Below, piece by piece: positions 50,728 through 59,036 of a DNA stretch of 64,000 nt. Source of the DNA: Prevotella sp. (GTDB lineage Bacteria > Bacteroidota > Bacteroidia > Bacteroidales > Bacteroidaceae); assembly GCA_017548275.1 (NCBI GenBank), contig JAFZAH010000001.1, positions 1-64,000 of the forward strand. Reading direction: 5' to 3'. The stretch's first letter is position 1. Every line of letters starts with the position of its first letter. The notes under the pieces are model-generated. The model was not told the origin of the DNA. It searched no databases and saw nothing but the letters and a program-made list of their open reading frames with translations. The position numbers and the translations under genes are program-made.

Positions 50728-51999
50728 TTATTTTCTATTTTGTATATATGGCTTGACGACAGACCAGGAGTAATAAGGTGCGGTTTTGGCGTTGAGTTGG
50801 GGTATGGTGGTTTCGTTCTCATTGAGGAGAAATTTGACGAGAACATCATCGGAATCGGGCTTGCGATAGAACACCATCTGTATGTTGGCAGCCATGGGGA
50901 TGATTTTGTCGATTGAGGCGTGTTTATAGAGATTCGGCAAATCTGCAGTGGCACCCACCGCCTCTTTCAGTCCGAGAACATAGGCCAAAGGGAGAACCGA
51001 ACTGTCGTGGCTAAAGCGTAACACCATGGTTGGCTCGCCCTCAAGGATGACCCTGTCAGTGGTGGAAATGATGCTGTCAACCACCTCGTCGAGAATGCGG
51101 TAATAAGGAGCACCACCGGGCACGAGACCCGTGTCGAGCAACCACGAAGCATTGTATCCCTGCCACATCTGGAACAGTTCATCGCTGGTGAATATGTCGA
51201 TGAGCGATATGCCCAATTCCGGCACGTTTTGCAAGTCTTGCGCCACGTTGTAGAGTGCCTCCATGAGTTCTCTGCCGTTGAATGTCGGAGCGACTTTTGC
51301 CGGGTCGGTGAGCAGTTCGGCCATCAACCGACGGGGATTGTGCGCCTGCTCAAACATCTCGCCCGCCTGCTTCCACATCGCGTCGCTTTGGGCGGTGGGT
51401 TCAGGTTTGAGACTCAGGTCCTCAACCACATATTTCATGTCGTGCTTGCTGGCATTCAACGCGATATCAAGCGACGGGTTAAGTCCTTGAAGTTCAGTGC
51501 AGAAGTTGAACATACTGAGCATGCATCTGCGTGAGGTTGACGACTTGGCGTCGATATGCAAGGGTTGTGAGAGCAGCGATGTGAAACGGTCATACATGCG
51601 ATGCGCTATCTCACGGTGCTGTTGTCCGCCGAGGCGGGTCAAATCACCATCGCGGTGGAAAGCGTCGGCATAACCGACACGGAGTTTTCCGAGCACCTCG
51701 CGACCTTTTGCTGAGAGCAGCCCTACCCTGTCGGCGCTGTCGAGCATGTTGATGGCCGTCAGGTAATACCCATTGTCAGACATGTAACGCGATCCGTGGC
51801 GCGAGTAATGAAAGATATAGAAGGGCTCGTATCCCTGCGGCGGCGGTGTCAATTTCTGCTGTTTCGGCCCGGGATAGGCGAAATAATTGGAACCATTGCG
51901 ATATGGCTCGCTTACCATCTCTTTGCGTGTGGTCTGCGCGAATGCGGCAGAAACGACGATGAGCGAAAACGCCAAGAGCAGTATTTTATTTGTTTTCAT
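50728..51999 (-). CDS. Histidine acid phosphatase, secreted (downstream paralog)
   Basis: A 423-residue protein with signal peptide (MKTNKILLLAFSLIVVSAAFA). The catalytic RHGSR is at residues 67-71 in FYIFHYSRHGSRYM and the proton-donor HD is in LRFSHDSSVLPL. Length and N-terminus resemble bacterial inositol-polyphosphate phosphatases of the MINPP type; the HD rather than HAE motif leaves the substrate open. It overlaps its upstream paralog by 14 nt. Likely periplasmic or secreted phosphate release from phytate or sugar phosphates. Confidence 0.88.
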   Translation of the reverse strand: MKTNKILLLAFSLIVVSAAFAQTTRKEMVSEPYRNGSNYFAYPGPKQQKLTPPPQGYEPFYIFHYSRHGSRYMSDNGYYLTAINMLDSADRVGLLSAKGREVLGKLRVGYADAFHRDGDLTRLGGQQHREIAHRMYDRFTSLLSQPLHIDAKSSTSRRCMLSMFNFCTELQGLNPSLDIALNASKHDMKYVVEDLSLKPEPTAQSDAMWKQAGEMFEQAHNPRRLMAELLTDPAKVAPTFNGRELMEALYNVAQDLQNVPELGISLIDIFTSDELFQMWQGYNASWLLDTGLVPGGAPYYRILDEVVDSIISTTDRVILEGEPTMVLRFSHDSSVLPLAYVLGLKEAVGATADLPNLYKHASIDKIIPMAANIQMVFYRKPDSDDVLVKFLLNENETTIPQLNAKTAPYYSWSVVKPYIQNRK

Positions 52000-53290
52000 T
52001 GAGGTTCGTTTTATAGGTCATATTAGCGTTTTTCAGCATGGTGCGGTAATGATTTTCCACATCTTTCCAGTGATAGAAAGGATAGCAATCGGTGGTGATG
52101 GGGACTGATGTCTCGTTCTCGTTCATGAGGAATTTTACGAGGACGTCGTCACTGCCCGGTTTTCTGAAGAAGACCCACTGCACATTTCCCGCCATGGGAA
52201 TCAGCCTGTAGAGCGCAAAGTTGTCGTGCAGATGTTCCATATCGTCAGTGCCATGGATTGCCTCTTGCACTCCGAGAATGTATGAGAACGGCAAGAGCAC
52301 ACTGTCGTGACCGAAACGCAATCTGACGCCAGACATTCCCGAGCGGACCATGTCGCTCGCCTCGTCGAGAAAATTGATGAGCAGCGGATAGATGGCATAA
52401 TAATTGGGTTGCGCGCCGGGCATGAGTCCCTCCCACAGGCACCAACTGGCATTGTAAGCACGGAATCCGTCGATGAACTCATCTTCCGTGAAGAGGTCGT
52501 TGAAGGAGAGGTTGAGTTCGGGCAGGCAATACATGTCGGCAGCAGTATTCCACAGATGGTCAGCCAGTTGGCATGGTTCAACCAACTGTTTCGCCCTGAC
52601 GGTATCGTTGAAGAGCAATGCCATCTGATGACGTCCGTTGAGCATCTTCCGTTTGAATGCAGAGAGGATGTCATAGAGTTCACCGTCGCGCTCAGACTTA
52701 GGTATATTGATGCTGTCATTGGGCGTGAGGTAATACATATCGTGCTCACTGGCATTCATATCGACGCTGACGGCGGGGTTCAACGACTTGAGTTCCAGGC
52801 AGAAATTGGCCATACTGAGCATACAACGCCTGACGGTCGAGGAGTTGGCCTTGACCTCCAATGGCTGTTGCATAAGCGAGGGGTAGTTGACGAACATACG
52901 GTGGGCGATGGCCCTGTGTTGTCTGGCACCGAGGCGGGTCAGGTCGCCGTCGCGTTTGTATGCATCGGCATAAGCCATTTTCAACCTCTGGAGCGCATCT
53001 TTACCCAGCGGTGTGAGCAAGCCCATGTCGTTGGCGGAGTCGAGTTTATTGACGAGGTATTTGTACGCGTCGTCATCGGTCATGTATCGCGCGCCATGCC
53101 TCCCGTAGTGGGTGATGTAGAAGGGTTCGTAACCTGCCGGCGGCGGTGTGATATGGCCGGTAGGATTGGGATAGTTGCAATAGTTGCTGGTAGCCAGTTC
53201 GATGTGTGTGAGCAGTTCCGCCCGTGATGACTGTGCCCATGTGGCGAGCGAACAGCCCATGGCCAGCAAGAGTAATGTGATTTTTCTCAT
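51986..53290 (-). CDS. Histidine acid phosphatase, secreted (upstream paralog)
   Basis: A 434-residue paralog of the next gene, with signal peptide (MRKITLLLLAMGCSLATWAQ). RHGAR is at residues 64-68 and the HD motif in LRFGHDSVLLPF. It shares PPPxGYEPFYI and most motif spacing with its neighbour but is clearly diverged, so the duplication is old. First gene of the pair; the stop overlaps the next start by 14 nt, implying coupled translation. Confidence 0.88.
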   Translation of the reverse strand: MRKITLLLLAMGCSLATWAQSSRAELLTHIELATSNYCNYPNPTGHITPPPAGYEPFYITHYGRHGARYMTDDDAYKYLVNKLDSANDMGLLTPLGKDALQRLKMAYADAYKRDGDLTRLGARQHRAIAHRMFVNYPSLMQQPLEVKANSSTVRRCMLSMANFCLELKSLNPAVSVDMNASEHDMYYLTPNDSINIPKSERDGELYDILSAFKRKMLNGRHQMALLFNDTVRAKQLVEPCQLADHLWNTAADMYCLPELNLSFNDLFTEDEFIDGFRAYNASWCLWEGLMPGAQPNYYAIYPLLINFLDEASDMVRSGMSGVRLRFGHDSVLLPFSYILGVQEAIHGTDDMEHLHDNFALYRLIPMAGNVQWVFFRKPGSDDVLVKFLMNENETSVPITTDCYPFYHWKDVENHYRTMLKNANMTYKTNLNENK

Positions 53291-53312
53291 GATAATAAGT
53301 AGTTATAAATAT

Positions 53313-53364
53313 GGAGTTAAAAGGGGGAGTTAAAAGGGGGAGTTATGAGGAGGAGTTATGAGGG
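53313..53364. repeat. 13-bp tandem repeat, 4 units (GGAGTTAAAAGGG)
   Basis: Two GGAGTTAAAAGGG units and two GGAGTTATGAGG(A/G) units, followed by GCCAA. The same array in the same orientation lies at 54081-54145, on the other side of the 204-aa protein gene. Confidence 0.9.
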
Positions 53365-53382
53365 GCCAATACTCGATTTAGA

Positions 53383-53997
53383 CTATTTTCCCCAAAGTTT
53401 GTTGATGTTCTTTTTCACGTACTTATAGCCGATTTCTTCAAGTTTTTCATCAATTGCGCTGATGGCTTTCAGGAAGGCGAAACGTTGTTTGAAATCTTCT
53501 TTATTATAGTCTTCGAATTCCACATAAAAATCTATCAATATACCCGTCATCACATCCGGCCATTCTATCACTTTCCGATAGTGAGTAGGACCGCCCACGC
53601 CCCAGACAAATGCGTGTAATTTTTGCGGGTCTTTCGGGGGACTGACGGCAATCTCGTCGGCGCACATCTTGGCCACGGTCTCAATGGTTGACTCTTTCAG
53701 CAAAGATTTGATGTCTTTGACCTGACTCTTTGACAGTTCAAGCGTGACCTCGGGCAGATAGTAAATTTTGTCTTTCTTGCTGTTCACGGGCGACATCGCT
53801 CCAGCAAAGCCACGTATGCGCCGCAAGAAATACTTACCCGACAGTTCGTAAATGGTGTAGTGTGTCAGGTACAGTCCGTTGTTCGACCCTCTGTTTTCAC
53901 TGTGGTAGAGCAAAGAGGCACCTTCGGGCACGTTTTGCGCCCTCGAGGTAAGGCAAAGCATCAGCAGCAATGCCATCAAATAGATTGTCCTTTTCAT
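53383..53997 (-). CDS. Secreted protein of unknown function
   Basis: A 204-residue protein with signal peptide (MKRTIYLMALLLMLCLTSRAQ). The mature domain has alternating strands and helices (LLYHSENRGSNNGLYLTHYTIYELSG; VTLELSKSQVKDIKSLL) and a charged C-terminus (KYVKKNINKLWGK). No family recognised. It and its -7 box (54027-54034) are bracketed by two copies of a 13-bp repeat array. Confidence 0.72.
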   Translation of the reverse strand: MKRTIYLMALLLMLCLTSRAQNVPEGASLLYHSENRGSNNGLYLTHYTIYELSGKYFLRRIRGFAGAMSPVNSKKDKIYYLPEVTLELSKSQVKDIKSLLKESTIETVAKMCADEIAVSPPKDPQKLHAFVWGVGGPTHYRKVIEWPDVMTGILIDFYVEFEDYNKEDFKQRFAFLKAISAIDEKLEEIGYKYVKKNINKLWGK

Positions 53998-54026
53998 CGT
54001 AGTATGTATTTTCAGGTTTTCAACCG

Positions 54027-54034
54027 CAAAGATA
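54027..54034 (-). promoter_or_regulatory. -7 promoter box for the 204-aa protein gene
   Basis: Minus-strand TATCTTTG, 29 nt before the ATG at 53997. No clear TTTG upstream. Confidence 0.4.
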
Positions 54035-54080
54035 CAATAATAATGTGATAAACGAATAAAAGAAGAGAATTAATATTGGA

Positions 54081-54145
54081 GGAGTTAAAAAAGGGAGTTA
54101 AAAAAGGGAGTTAAAAGAAGGAGTTATGAGGGGGAGTTATGAGGA
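54081..54145. repeat. 13-bp tandem repeat, 5 units
   Basis: Five contiguous 13-bp units: GGAGTTAAAAAAG twice, GGAGTTAAAAGAA, GGAGTTATGAGGG, GGAGTTATGAGGA, then GCCAA. Same order of unit types as 53313-53364. Confidence 0.9.
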
Positions 54146-54344
54146 GCCAAATGTTTTTGAGCACGAATTTACAGAAATGAACAGGAACTAATTGGAAATT
54201 TTGGGAATGGAGGGGTTATTATTGTCATATTTACGTATATGAGCGCAAACTACTAATATGTTTAAATATTTTTTACATTTTGTAATATAAATGCAAACAG
54301 ATAAAAAAAAAAAAAGAAAAAACGCTAAATTGAAATTTAATAAT

Positions 54345-54352
54345 TACCTTTG
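54345..54352 (+). promoter_or_regulatory. -7 promoter box for the RND efflux operon
   Basis: TACCTTTG, giving a leader of about 170 nt before the adaptor ATG at 54531. The leader has no ORF or clear hairpin I can name. The region 53998-54530 is otherwise gene-free. Confidence 0.45.
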
Positions 54353-54530
54353 TCGCCGAATAAATGCAAAATAGGCTTAACCTTATGTGGAAACAGACTA
54401 TTTGCGCCCGTTTTTAACTGTCATTGCGACGTTTTTCAGACGATAATCGCAGAGGATAGCAATCGGGTGCATAAGATTTATTTGCCATGATATAGAATAA
54501 CAAAACAAACTCTAATATAACCTTTACAAA

Positions 54531-55703
54531 ATGAAAAAGAAATCTATCAAATGGGGCGTGGTGCTCAGTTTGCTGGCTGGCGGACTGACATCGTGTAACA
54601 TAGACATGCCCAAAGAAACACAATCTTCGTATGAGACGATGACCGTGGACTCTACTGATATTGAGGTGCCCATGAAGTTCAGTGCGAAAATGAAAGGTCA
54701 GTCCGATGTGACTATTTCGCCACAGGTAAGCGGTCAGTTGATGAGAATATGTGTGACCGAGGGTCAGCAAGTGAGCAGAGGTCAGACGCTATTCGTGATT
54801 GACTCTCGCAACGCCCAACATGAGGTAGAAGCCGCACAGGCAAACCTGCAGGCAGCCCAAGCCAATCTGCAAGCCGCTGAGGCTCAAGCCAACAGTGCCA
54901 AACTGGAGTATGAGAGCAATAAGAACCTGTTTGACAAGAAGATTGTGAGCAATTATATGCTTGAAAACTCCCTGAACAACTACCGTCAGGCACAAGCGGC
55001 CGTCAGTCAGGCCAAGGCATCCATCACCCAGGCACAGTCGGCTGTGAACCGCGCCAAGGTGAACATGGGTTTCTGCACTCTGACCGCTCCAGTTTCGGGC
55101 GTGATAGGCGAAATCCCGGTTTTTGCCGGTGACATGGTGTCGCCCGGTACCCATCTGACTGTCGTGAGCGGCAATCAGCAGATGGAAGCGGAGTTCTCCA
55201 TCTCAGAGTCGCTCATCGAGAATCAACTCTCCAAAGGATCCTATACCCAAGCCGACAAGACCGAGCATCTTGAGAGTTTGCCCGATGTCACCTTCGTGAT
55301 GAAAAGCGGCAATGAATACGAACACAAAGGGCGTATTACCAGCCTCACCGGCATGGTGAACGCTGTCACGGGTACCATCGCCTGCAAAGCCACTTTCCCC
55401 AATCCTGACGGCAAATTATTCTCCGGTGTGCAAGGTACCGTCTTACTTCCTGCCTACAAGAGAGGCGTGATGGTGATACCGCAAGCGGCAGTGTTGAAAT
55501 TGCAAGACAAAACATTGGTGTATAAAGTGAAACCCGACAGCACTTGTACGGCAGTCACTGTGACGATTACCGACACCGGCAACGGCAAGGATGTCATTGT
55601 CACAGAAGGACTGAATGTGGGCGACCGCATCGTGACCGTCGGAGCAAATAACCTGCAAGATGGACAACGGGTGTTGTTCCCCAAGGAAGAGAAAAGTGAA
55701 TAG
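54531..55703 (+). CDS. RND efflux periplasmic adaptor lipoprotein
   Basis: A 390-residue membrane-fusion protein (AcrA family). Lipobox GGLTSCN; lipoyl-like half-motifs DVTISPQVSGQLMRICVTEGQQV and GFCTLTAPVSGVIGEIPVFAGDMVSPG; a hairpin of repeated Ala/Gln heptads between them (about 95-175); then beta-barrel and membrane-proximal domains. It links the inner-membrane pump encoded next to the outer-membrane channel at 63330. First gene of the operon. Confidence 0.94.
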   Translation: MKKKSIKWGVVLSLLAGGLTSCNIDMPKETQSSYETMTVDSTDIEVPMKFSAKMKGQSDVTISPQVSGQLMRICVTEGQQVSRGQTLFVIDSRNAQHEVEAAQANLQAAQANLQAAEAQANSAKLEYESNKNLFDKKIVSNYMLENSLNNYRQAQAAVSQAKASITQAQSAVNRAKVNMGFCTLTAPVSGVIGEIPVFAGDMVSPGTHLTVVSGNQQMEAEFSISESLIENQLSKGSYTQADKTEHLESLPDVTFVMKSGNEYEHKGRITSLTGMVNAVTGTIACKATFPNPDGKLFSGVQGTVLLPAYKRGVMVIPQAAVLKLQDKTLVYKVKPDSTCTAVTVTITDTGNGKDVIVTEGLNVGDRIVTVGANNLQDGQRVLFPKEEKSE

Positions 55704-55724
55704 CGAATTATTTGCTTCCGCATC

Positions 55725-58700
55725 ATGAAGAACAATATATTCATCAACAGATACGTGATGGCCTGCGCGATAGCGATTGTCATCACGCTGGTGGGCTTCA
55801 TCTGTATGAGCACGTTGCCCATCGAACAATACCCGAACATCGCTCCGCCTACGGTACGCGTTTCAACATCCTATACCGGTGCCGATGCCAACACCATCAT
55901 GAAATCCGTGGTACAGCCGTTGGAGGAGAACATCAACGGTGTGCCCGGCATGACCTACATCACCAGTTCGGCTTCCGCCTCGGGTGATGTGTCTATTCAG
56001 GTGTATTTCGAACAGGGAACAGACCCCGACCTCGCCGCCGTGAATGTGCAGAACCGCGTGAGCAGAGCCACGGCGCTGCTGCCATCGGAGGTGACGAAGG
56101 TGGGCGTTCAGGTGATGAAACAGCAGAGCAACATCCTTCACATCGGCGCGCTGAAGAGCGTCGATGGCAAGTACGATGCCGATTTCATCGCCAACTACAT
56201 CGACATCAACGTGCGTCCTCGCCTGATGCGTATCACCGGCGTGGGTGACGTGATGGCACTCGGCAACACCTACGCCCTGCGCATCTGGCTGAAACCCGAT
56301 GTGATGGCGCAGTACGGCCTGGAACCGAATGACGTGTTTGCTGCCATCGGCGGACAAAGTTTCGTGGCCGCCACGGGTTCACTGGGTGAGCAGAGTGAAA
56401 ACGCCTACCAGTATTCGATGGAATACAAGGGCACGCTGAAGACCGTCGAGGAGTTCAACGAAATCGTGCTGCGCACCAGCGACGGCGGCCACCTGTTGCA
56501 TCTGGGTGATGTGGCCGATGTGGAAATCGGTGCTGTGAGTTATAACTTCACCTCAAATATCGACGGCCAGCCCGGCACCATCTATATGGTGTTCCAGGCA
56601 CCGGGTGCCAACGCCACCGAGGTGAACGCCCGCATCAACAAACTCTATGAGGAACTGAAACCGACGATGCCAGCCGGACTGGAGTTCGAGATATTGGAAA
56701 CCAGTGACGACTTCCTTTTCGCCGCCATCCACAATGTGGTGGAGACGCTTATCATCGCCATCATCCTCGTGATTTTGGTGGTCTATTTCTTCCTGCAAAG
56801 TTTCAAGGCGACTGTCATTCCCTCACTGTCGATTATCGTGTCGCTGCTGGGCACATTCGCCATTGTGTCGCTCGCGGGATTCTCGTTGAACATTCTGACG
56901 CTATTCGCATTGGTGCTGGCTATCGGAACGGTGGTGGATGACGCCATCGTGGTAGTCGAGGCTGTGATGGCCAAACTTGAGAGCGGCATCTCCGACGCCC
57001 GCGAAGCCACACGTCAGGCCATGAGCGACGTGTCGGTGGCCGTCATCTCTTGTACGTTGGTCTTTATGGCGGTGTTCATCCCCGTAGCCTTCATGCCCGG
57101 CACCTCAGGCTCGTTCTTCACGCAGTTCGGTGTTACTTTGGCATCGGCCGTCGGTCTGTCATGCATATCGGCCCTGACGCTTTGTCCCGCCCTATGCGCC
57201 ATCATGATGCGTTACTCGAAAGACGGCAAGGAGAAAAAGAACCTTAACTATTACGTCACCAAAGCCTATTCTGCCAGTTATAACGCCATTCTCAAGAAAT
57301 ATAAGAAGAGTGTCGGCAAGTTCATCAAACGCCCGATTGTCTCAGGCATCTTGCTGGCCGTGACAGCCGTTCTTCTCATCATCTTCATGCGCGGACTGCC
57401 CGGCGGACTTGTGCCGCAGGAAGACCAAGGCGTGTTCTTCGCCGAGGTGCGTGCCCCAGAGGGTTGCACACTGCATGAGACGGAGGAGATTGTGAAGCGC
57501 GTGGAAGAAAAAGTAAAGAAGATACCTGAACTGGAGAGATATGCCGTGGTCAGCGGTTACGGCATGATGGCCGGCCGCTCAGGCAGTTGTTACGCCACGC
57601 TCATCATCCGTCTGAAGAACTGGGACGACCGTCCGGGCATGAACCACAATATCATGTTGGTCTATGGCCGTTTCGCCATGGACTGTAAGGACATCAAAAA
57701 CGCGAAGGTTATCCCCTTCCAGATGCCCCAGGTGCCCGGCTACGGTTCAAACAGCAGTGTGAACCTCGTCTTGCAAGATATGCAAGACCGCTCGATGACA
57801 GAGTTCAATGCCGATGCCACCCAATTCCTGGCCAAACTGAACGAGCGGCCGGAAATCATGATGGCCATGTCGACCTATTCAGAGCGTTTCCCGAAATATC
57901 AGGTCAACATCGACGCAGCCCAATGCGACCGTGCAGGTGTGACACCCGCGGCAGTGCTCAGGACATTAGGTTCCTATTGCGGAGGCTCGTATGTGGGCAA
58001 TTTCAACCAATTCGGAAAGGTGTATCGTATCATGGCCAATGCCGCTCCCGAGTACCGTCTCGACCCCTCGTCACTGAACAATATCTTCGTACGAGTGCGC
58101 GGCGGCAAGATGGCACCTATCTCTGAGTTCGTCTCCCTGAAAGAGGTGGTCGGTTCGGCATCCGTGGACCACTTTAACCTTTTCCAGAGCATCACCTGCG
58201 GTGTGATGACCGCCAGCGGATACTCTGAGGATGACGCACACAAGGCCATTGCCGAAGTGTTCAAGGCGACGATGCCCGCCGGCTACGGATACGAGTACGG
58301 AGGTATGTCGCGTGAAGTGGAGGAGGCCTCCGGCTCTAACGCCACGGCCCTCATCTACGTCATCTGCGTCATTCTCATCTATCTCATTCTGGCATCGCTC
58401 TATAACTCGTGGTTCACACCGTGGGCCGTGCTGCTGAGCGTACCTTTCGGATTGATGGGATCGTTTGGCATCACCTGGTTGGCCTCACTGCTCCATCTGC
58501 CCGGCATGGAGAACAATATCTACTTGCAGACGGGTGTCATTATGCTGATCGGTCTGTTGGCAAAGACGGCGATTCTGATCACGGAGTTCGCATCCGAAAA
58601 GCGGGCGCAAGGCATGACCATCCGCGATGCCGCCTTTGCCGCCTGTGAGGAGCGTCTGCGTCCTATATTGATGACCGTTGTCACGATGATAGCCGGTATG

Positions 58701-58907
58701 ATACCGTTGATTATCGCTGGCGGCGCAGGTGCCAACGGTAACCGTGTGCTCGCCCTCGGTGTCACTGCCGGTATGGCCGTGGGCACCCTTGCCCTGCTGT
58801 TCGTAGTGCCCGCCTTCTTCATCATTTTCCAGAAACTGCACGAGAAATATCAGGGTCATCCTGTTGAGACTGCCCCCGAAGTTGAGACCAACGAGAGTCA
58901 TTCGTAG
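55725..58907 (+). CDS. RND multidrug efflux permease (HAE-1/AcrB-like)
   Basis: A 1060-residue inner-membrane proton/drug antiporter. Twelve membrane helices and two large periplasmic loops fit AcrB. The N-terminus MKNNIFINRYVMACAIAIVI and the proton-relay Asp pair in AIGTVVDDAIVVVEAV (about 405-406) are intact. Also visible are MFNGLPGG-like MRGLPGGLVPQEDQG and the C-terminal LLAKTAILITEFASEKRA. The DD pair points to HAE-1 drug export rather than CzcA/CusA metal export. It lies 21 nt after the adaptor. The usual next gene, the TolC-like channel, is displaced by 4.4 kb. Confidence 0.96.
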   Translation: MKNNIFINRYVMACAIAIVITLVGFICMSTLPIEQYPNIAPPTVRVSTSYTGADANTIMKSVVQPLEENINGVPGMTYITSSASASGDVSIQVYFEQGTDPDLAAVNVQNRVSRATALLPSEVTKVGVQVMKQQSNILHIGALKSVDGKYDADFIANYIDINVRPRLMRITGVGDVMALGNTYALRIWLKPDVMAQYGLEPNDVFAAIGGQSFVAATGSLGEQSENAYQYSMEYKGTLKTVEEFNEIVLRTSDGGHLLHLGDVADVEIGAVSYNFTSNIDGQPGTIYMVFQAPGANATEVNARINKLYEELKPTMPAGLEFEILETSDDFLFAAIHNVVETLIIAIILVILVVYFFLQSFKATVIPSLSIIVSLLGTFAIVSLAGFSLNILTLFALVLAIGTVVDDAIVVVEAVMAKLESGISDAREATRQAMSDVSVAVISCTLVFMAVFIPVAFMPGTSGSFFTQFGVTLASAVGLSCISALTLCPALCAIMMRYSKDGKEKKNLNYYVTKAYSASYNAILKKYKKSVGKFIKRPIVSGILLAVTAVLLIIFMRGLPGGLVPQEDQGVFFAEVRAPEGCTLHETEEIVKRVEEKVKKIPELERYAVVSGYGMMAGRSGSCYATLIIRLKNWDDRPGMNHNIMLVYGRFAMDCKDIKNAKVIPFQMPQVPGYGSNSSVNLVLQDMQDRSMTEFNADATQFLAKLNERPEIMMAMSTYSERFPKYQVNIDAAQCDRAGVTPAAVLRTLGSYCGGSYVGNFNQFGKVYRIMANAAPEYRLDPSSLNNIFVRVRGGKMAPISEFVSLKEVVGSASVDHFNLFQSITCGVMTASGYSEDDAHKAIAEVFKATMPAGYGYEYGGMSREVEEASGSNATALIYVICVILIYLILASLYNSWFTPWAVLLSVPFGLMGSFGITWLASLLHLPGMENNIYLQTGVIMLIGLLAKTAILITEFASEKRAQGMTIRDAAFAACEERLRPILMTVVTMIAGMIPLIIAGGAGANGNRVLALGVTAGMAVGTLALLFVVPAFFIIFQKLHEKYQGHPVETAPEVETNESHS

Positions 58908-58914
58908 ATAGAGG

Positions 58915-58985
58915 GAGATAAAAGAAGATAGAAGAAGATAAAAGAAGATAGAAGGAGATAAAAGAAGATAGAAGGAGATAAAAGA
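58915..58985. repeat. 10-bp tandem repeat (GAGATAAAAG / AAGATAGAAG)
   Basis: About seven alternating 10-bp units starting 8 bp after the permease stop codon, directly upstream of the inserted 1350-aa protein gene. Confidence 0.88.
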
Positions 58986-59036
58986 CATAACATACGATAT
59001 TCGAGTAATTCATTCATCAATCAATAATAACTATCA

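Noticed and set aside
54531..58907. Heavy-metal (CusA/CzcA) efflux system, suggested by Met-rich segments in the downstream protein
   Set aside because: The permease carries the VVDDAIVVVEAV motif of HAE-1 drug pumps rather than metal-pump signatures.
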